A DNA stretch of 9,482 nucleotides. Source: Oscillospiraceae bacterium (GTDB lineage Bacteria > Bacillota > Clostridia > Oscillospirales > Oscillospiraceae). The notes beneath the pieces were generated by a model that had not been told where the DNA came from, ran no database searches, and worked only from the letters and a program-made list of their open reading frames with translations. Position 1 is the stretch's first letter. The number at the start of each line of letters is the position of its first letter. Shown here one piece after another: positions 6,266 to 9,482 of this stretch. The stretch lies in the NCBI GenBank assembly GCA_020025675.1, contig JAHHRS010000061.1, forward strand, positions 1 to 9,482. Direction: 5' to 3'. Both the position numbers and the translations under genes were made by a program.

Positions 6266-7687
6266 ATGGAAAATACTACGCAGAAATCATACATGAAAGG
6301 CTTTCTACCCTACGCACTGGTCGCAGCCGTGCTTAGCCTTTGCGGCGGCTTTGGTGCACCTGTTCCTACCGCAATTGCTACTGCTTGGAACGCAGACGCA
6401 TCTCTGACCTTTATAACTCTTGCATATTCTCTGGCAGCTGCTGCACTTGCTCCTATCCTCGGTAAACTCGGCGGAGCAATCGGTCGCAGAAAAATGCTTC
6501 TGTCTACTTTAGGTGTTTATACATTAGGTCAGCTCAGCTTGGCACTTTGCCCTCAGAATGTTAATGCACTTTTAGTATGCCGCTTTATCGCCGGTGTAGG
6601 TGCAGCAGGTATACCTCCTGTGATAATGGCTTACATTATGATGGAGTTCCCTCCTGAGAAAATTGGTAAGGGCTTTACCATTTACATGGCTCTCTCCTGT
6701 GGTATGGTTATCTTTGGACCCACAGTTGGCGGCATCATAATGAACGCTGTCGGCGGTCCCGATGCATGGCGTATTATAATGTGGATTTGCGTTGCAATAT
6801 GCGTTGCTGCTTTTGCAATTTGCTGTGTCCTTGTAAAAGACAACCCCAATCTCCCCAAGGGTTCTATGAAGGGATTTGACTGGGCAGGTGCAGTTTTCGT
6901 TCTTCTCATGTTCGGTGCACTTGTATGTGTTCCCACCTTCGGCCAGCAGAGCGGCTGGGGCGCTGTCAGCACTTTAGCCTCTATTGCCGTATCCGTTATT
7001 GGACTTATTGCCCTCTTCTTTATTGAGAGAAAGGCAGCCAGCCCCATTCTGAGCGGTAAGTTCATGGCCCGTAAGAACTTCGTTCTTCCCGTTGTTGTTA
7101 TGTTCCTTACTCAGGGACTTATGACTGCTTGCCTTACAGAAATTATTCGCTTCGGTTATGCTATAGATAAGGCTGCTGTTGCAAGTGTTGCCATGTCCAT
7201 TGAGTATCTCGGTATGGCAATCGGTACCATCGTTCTCGGACCTATGGCAGATAAGAAAGAGCCAAAGATTGTTGCTGCTATTGCACTGGTATTCGTTGCA
7301 ATCGGCTCCGGTATCATGATGATTATCAATGAGACATCCGGTGTTCTTCACATGGGCAGCGCTCTGTTCTTTGTAGGCCTTGGTCTTGGCGGTAATGTTA
7401 CTATCTTCATGAAGGTGGCAATGTCCGGTGTAGAAGCCTCCGAGTCTTCTTCCGCATCCGGCACATTCAACGTATTCAAAGATATGACTTCTCCCTTTGG
7501 CGTTGCAATATTTGTCCCCATGTTCGTTACCAGTATGACCAACAAATCTGCTACCATGGCAGTTCCCGCTGCTGCAGCAAGCGCACTTCACTTTGTTGCT
7601 CTTGTACAGCTCGTTTGTGTCGCAATTGGTATAGTTGTTTGCTTCATGCTCCCAAGCGTTCACGCTAAAGGTGAAAAGCAGGCATAA
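6266..7687 (+). CDS. baiG: BaiG-like bile acid transporter (major facilitator superfamily)
   Basis: A 473-residue inner membrane transporter with about 12-14 hydrophobic helices. C. scindens BaiG takes up unconjugated bile acids with protons; the same role is inferred here. The loop 2-3 motif GKLGGAIGRRK (66-76) is a variant MFS motif A in which the usual Asp is Gly70, and GPTVGGIIMNA (151-161) is the helix-5 motif of drug:proton antiporter-like members. Several stretches match BaiG closely: GKFMARKNFVLPV (264-276), LTQGLM (281-286), LGPMADKKEPK (324-334), GLGGNVTIFMKVAMSG (373-388) and SPFGVAIFVPMF (409-420). These place it with BaiG rather than with generic MFS pumps. The gene starts 62 bases after the SnoaL-like gene, with a GAGAGTAGG purine tract nine or so bases upstream of the ATG. 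The direction of transport cannot be read from sequence; efflux of product is the alternative. Confidence 0.85.
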   Translation: MENTTQKSYMKGFLPYALVAAVLSLCGGFGAPVPTAIATAWNADASLTFITLAYSLAAAALAPILGKLGGAIGRRKMLLSTLGVYTLGQLSLALCPQNVNALLVCRFIAGVGAAGIPPVIMAYIMMEFPPEKIGKGFTIYMALSCGMVIFGPTVGGIIMNAVGGPDAWRIIMWICVAICVAAFAICCVLVKDNPNLPKGSMKGFDWAGAVFVLLMFGALVCVPTFGQQSGWGAVSTLASIAVSVIGLIALFFIERKAASPILSGKFMARKNFVLPVVVMFLTQGLMTACLTEIIRFGYAIDKAAVASVAMSIEYLGMAIGTIVLGPMADKKEPKIVAAIALVFVAIGSGIMMIINETSGVLHMGSALFFVGLGLGGNVTIFMKVAMSGVEASESSSASGTFNVFKDMTSPFGVAIFVPMFVTSMTNKSATMAVPAAAASALHFVALVQLVCVAIGIVVCFMLPSVHAKGEKQA

Positions 7688-7772
7688 AAAATAAGTTTTT
7701 ATATCCCGTAAGCATTTTCTGCCAAGCGGAATATAATAATAATTTTACCTACATTATGAAAGGAAAGTTCCA

Positions 7773-9140
7773 ATGGAAGTAAAACAGATTTACAACAAGC
7801 TTACTCAGAAATTTAATGAGTATCCTGAATTCGGTGTACTTAAAGGCGTTAAGGTCTTTATTTCCGGTACAAACATCGCCGGCCCCTTCGCAGGATGCCT
7901 TATGGCCCACATGGGTGCAAAGGTTCTTCAGGCTGAGGCTCCTACAATTGCCTGCCAGACAAGAGGTACTATGTCCTGGGCTCAGAACCACAGAAACGAG
8001 TACTCCATCACCATTAACTCTGCATCTAAGAAAGGTAAAGAAATCTTCCTCAAGTGCATTGAGTGGGCTGATATTTGGATAGAAGCAGGTCGTCCCGGCA
8101 GCTATGCAAAGCGTGGCATTACCGATGAAGTTTGCTGGGAGCACAATAAGGCTCTTACCATAGTTCACGTCTCCGGCTACGGCCAGTTCGGACCTTACAG
8201 AGATAAGGCTTCCTATGACGTTTCCGGTCAGGCTATGGGTGGCTACATGTACATGAACGGTGAGTCCCCCACATCCAGCCCCCTGAAGGTTAACCCCTAC
8301 ATTTCCGACTTCATGACCGCATACAACGTATGCATGGTTTCTCTCGCCGGTTACATCGGTGCTCAGCACTCCGGCGAAGGCGACTCCTGCGACGTTGCTA
8401 TGTATGATAATATGTTTACTCTGCTGGACGATTACCCCGCAACATGGTTCAACAAGGGTTACCCCAAGAAGGGTGAGCCTGTTCCCTACCGTACCGGTAA
8501 CAAGAGCGATAAGGCTGCTTGCTTCTCCTTCTACGACACCAAAGACGGCGGCGCAATGTTTATTGCTATTGTCGGTCAGGGTCCTGTTACCCGTGGCTTT
8601 CCTATCATCGGTATGGGTACTCCCGGTAAGACTCCCGGTATCCCCAAGAACTGCACCGGCTTCCCCATTCAGGATCCTCGTGGTCAGAAGGCAGATCAGC
8701 TCTGCGCCAAGTTCTGCAAAGAGCACACCTGCGACGAGCTGGAAGAAATCTTCACCAAGGCAAACATTCCCTGCCAGAGAGCTTACGGTCCTGAAGATAT
8801 CGAGAAAGATCCTCAGTACGCTGCTCGTGAGAACATTGTTGAGTGGGAAGACCAGTGCTTCGGTAGAATGAAGGGTATTGGCTGCACCAACATCTTCAAG
8901 AAGAATCCTTCTCAGATTGTTGCTTCCGCTCCTTGCTTCGGTGAGCACAACCGTGACGTTCTTACCTCCTTTGGTTACACTGACGAAGAGATCGACGATC
9001 TGTACAAGAAAGGCGAGCTCGTTACCTGGACTCCTGCAGATACTGCCCGTATCAAGAACTTTGTTTCCTGGCACTACTTCTGGGATCCCGAAAGACAGTG
9101 CAAACGTATCGGTCTTGAGTATCCCCCCAAGCAGGTCTGA
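7773..9140 (+). CDS. baiF: BaiF-like class III acyl-CoA transferase (CaiB/BaiF family)
   Basis: A 455-residue cytoplasmic CoA transferase, expected to move CoA from a bile acyl-CoA end product to a new primary bile acid, saving ATP. Family marks: SGTNIAGPFAG (31-41), QNHRNEYS (71-78), WADIWIEAGRPGSYAKRG (98-115), VHVSGYGQFGPY (131-142), SYDVSGQAMGGYM (147-159), and NPYISDF (174-180), where Asp179 aligns with the catalytic Asp that forms the anhydride/thioester in class III transferases (Asp169 in formyl-CoA transferase). FSFY, RGFPIIG and GFPIQDPRGQ also follow BaiF. It is about 30 residues longer than C. scindens BaiF (about 426), mostly at both ends. GAAAGGAAAG (7758-7767) gives a strong ribosome site before the ATG. 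Codon choice looks more biased (AAG, GGT, CTT, TCC, CCC) and GC appears higher than in the regulatory genes, hinting at high expression. BaiK, a BaiF paralogue, is the close alternative name. Confidence 0.87.
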   Translation: MEVKQIYNKLTQKFNEYPEFGVLKGVKVFISGTNIAGPFAGCLMAHMGAKVLQAEAPTIACQTRGTMSWAQNHRNEYSITINSASKKGKEIFLKCIEWADIWIEAGRPGSYAKRGITDEVCWEHNKALTIVHVSGYGQFGPYRDKASYDVSGQAMGGYMYMNGESPTSSPLKVNPYISDFMTAYNVCMVSLAGYIGAQHSGEGDSCDVAMYDNMFTLLDDYPATWFNKGYPKKGEPVPYRTGNKSDKAACFSFYDTKDGGAMFIAIVGQGPVTRGFPIIGMGTPGKTPGIPKNCTGFPIQDPRGQKADQLCAKFCKEHTCDELEEIFTKANIPCQRAYGPEDIEKDPQYAARENIVEWEDQCFGRMKGIGCTNIFKKNPSQIVASAPCFGEHNRDVLTSFGYTDEEIDDLYKKGELVTWTPADTARIKNFVSWHYFWDPERQCKRIGLEYPPKQV

Positions 9141-9170
9141 TTTTAAATCAGCTCTGATCTAGGATTAATG

Positions 9171-9209
9171 ATAACCCCGCTTTTGAAAACAAAAGCGGGG
9201 TTATTTTTT
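9171..9209 (+). terminator. Strong intrinsic terminator of the bai-type operon
   Basis: ATAACCCCGCTTTTG (9171-9185) pairs perfectly with CAAAAGCGGGGTTAT (9190-9204) over 15 bp with an AAAA loop, and a run of six T follows (9204-9209). It starts 30 bases after the stop codon of the last gene. It marks baiF as the end of the operon. Confidence 0.95.
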
Positions 9210-9377
9210 ATAAGAAATAAAACAGGAGTGTAGAGCTGTTAAGACTGTGTTCAGATATTTTAACTGTTTCTCTCAGGTAGTAATTAAATAAATTTGGTAC
9301 TGTCTTTTACTCCTATATAGAGTTCATCTATATACGCGTAAAGCAAATTCAAAAGTCACATAATTATTTTTATAAAT
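9210..9377. other. Gene-free stretch after the operon, with inverted repeats
   Basis: No coding frame is supported. TATATAGA (9314-9321) and TCTATATA (9327-9334) form a perfect 8-bp inverted repeat around five bases. GAGTGTAGAG (9226-9235) is the exact reverse complement of CTCTACACTC (9398-9407), which lies in the loop of the next hairpin, so the two could pair at a distance. A weak promoter-like pair, TTGGTA (9294-9299) and TATAGA (9316-9321) with a 16-base spacer, is present. A short untranslated transcript is possible but unproven. Confidence 0.3.
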
Positions 9378-9418
9378 AAAAAGCATGTGGGTATAAACTC
9401 TACACTCACATGCTTTTT
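9378..9418. terminator. Probable bidirectional intrinsic terminator
   Basis: AAAAAGCATGTG (9378-9389) pairs perfectly with CACATGCTTTTT (9407-9418), with a 17-base loop. It has a T run on the + strand and, because of the A run at its left end, also on the - strand. It could end a small + strand RNA and a - strand gene located beyond the window. Confidence 0.7.
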
Positions 9419-9449
9419 CTTTAAATATTAACTTATATCTGTTCGGGTA

Positions 9450-9478
9450 TACAGTCTTACTTTTGACTGTACTTTTTT
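9450..9478 (+). terminator. Second terminator-like hairpin downstream of the operon
   Basis: TACAGTC (9450-9456) pairs with GACTGTA (9465-9471) around an 8-base loop, then C and TTTTTT (9473-9478). The T run is only on the + strand, so it would stop + strand transcription. What it terminates is not evident; it may be a back-up to the hairpin at 9378-9418. Confidence 0.5.
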
Positions 9479-9482
9479 AATG

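Noticed and set aside
6974..7663. 229-codon - strand open frame within the transporter gene
   Set aside because: The translation is rich in Asn, Cys and His with no domain pattern, as expected for the antisense of a hydrophobic membrane protein gene.
7749..9074. Long (441-codon) open frame on the - strand opposite the CoA transferase gene
   Set aside because: It is a mirror of the strongly codon-biased baiF gene. Its translation resembles no family and lacks a plausible ribosome site, while the + strand frame has clear family motifs.
1..9482. CRISPR array, tRNA, rRNA, transposase or phage attachment site
   Set aside because: No regularly spaced repeats, no tRNA- or rRNA-like sequence, and no transposase or integrase gene were seen on either strand.

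Overview
The window looks like part of a low-GC, Gram-positive gut anaerobe (Bacillota, Clostridia-type). Gaps are AT-rich, Shine-Dalgarno sites are purine-rich, intrinsic stem-plus-U-run terminators are frequent, TGA is a stop, and gene content closely resembles the bile-acid-inducible (bai) loci of Clostridium scindens and relatives. Every gene lies on the + strand. Comparisons with C. scindens Bai proteins were made from memory of those sequences, not from a search.

Layout. Positions 1-624 hold the 3' end of an APC-family amino acid permease. A 468-base gap follows, with unexplained inverted repeats and a good promoter just before the next gene. Positions 1093-2869 are a two-gene regulatory unit: an AraC-family protein carrying two complete AraC helix-turn-helix domains in tandem, and, overlapping it by 11 bases, a stand-alone copy of the AraC-type sensor domain with no DNA-binding domain. 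A strong terminator at 2971-3019 closes this unit. After a 378-base gap with inverted and direct repeats, positions 3248-9140 form a five-gene operon: BaiA-like dehydrogenase, BaiB-like bile acid-CoA ligase, SnoaL/NTF2-fold protein, BaiG-like transporter, BaiF-like CoA transferase. It ends at a 15-bp-stem terminator (9171-9209). The last 270 bases carry no gene but have two more terminator-like hairpins.

How the genes fit together (inference from family knowledge): BaiG would import an unconjugated primary bile acid, BaiB would make the CoA thioester, BaiA would oxidise the 3-hydroxyl, the SnoaL-like protein could be a dehydratase or isomerase on the steroid ring, and BaiF would pass CoA from product to new substrate. 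The AraC pair would sense an inducer and control the operon.

The main novelty is that this is a compact, reordered bai-type operon. Between its promoter region and its terminator it lacks the flavin/iron-sulfur oxidoreductases BaiCD and BaiH. Its SnoaL-like protein keeps only some of the BaiE active-site residues. Its ligase has lost a near-invariant arginine, and its likely regulator has a doubled DNA-binding domain. The locus is therefore either one part of a split 7-dehydroxylation pathway or a related CoA-dependent sterol pathway with a different ring chemistry.
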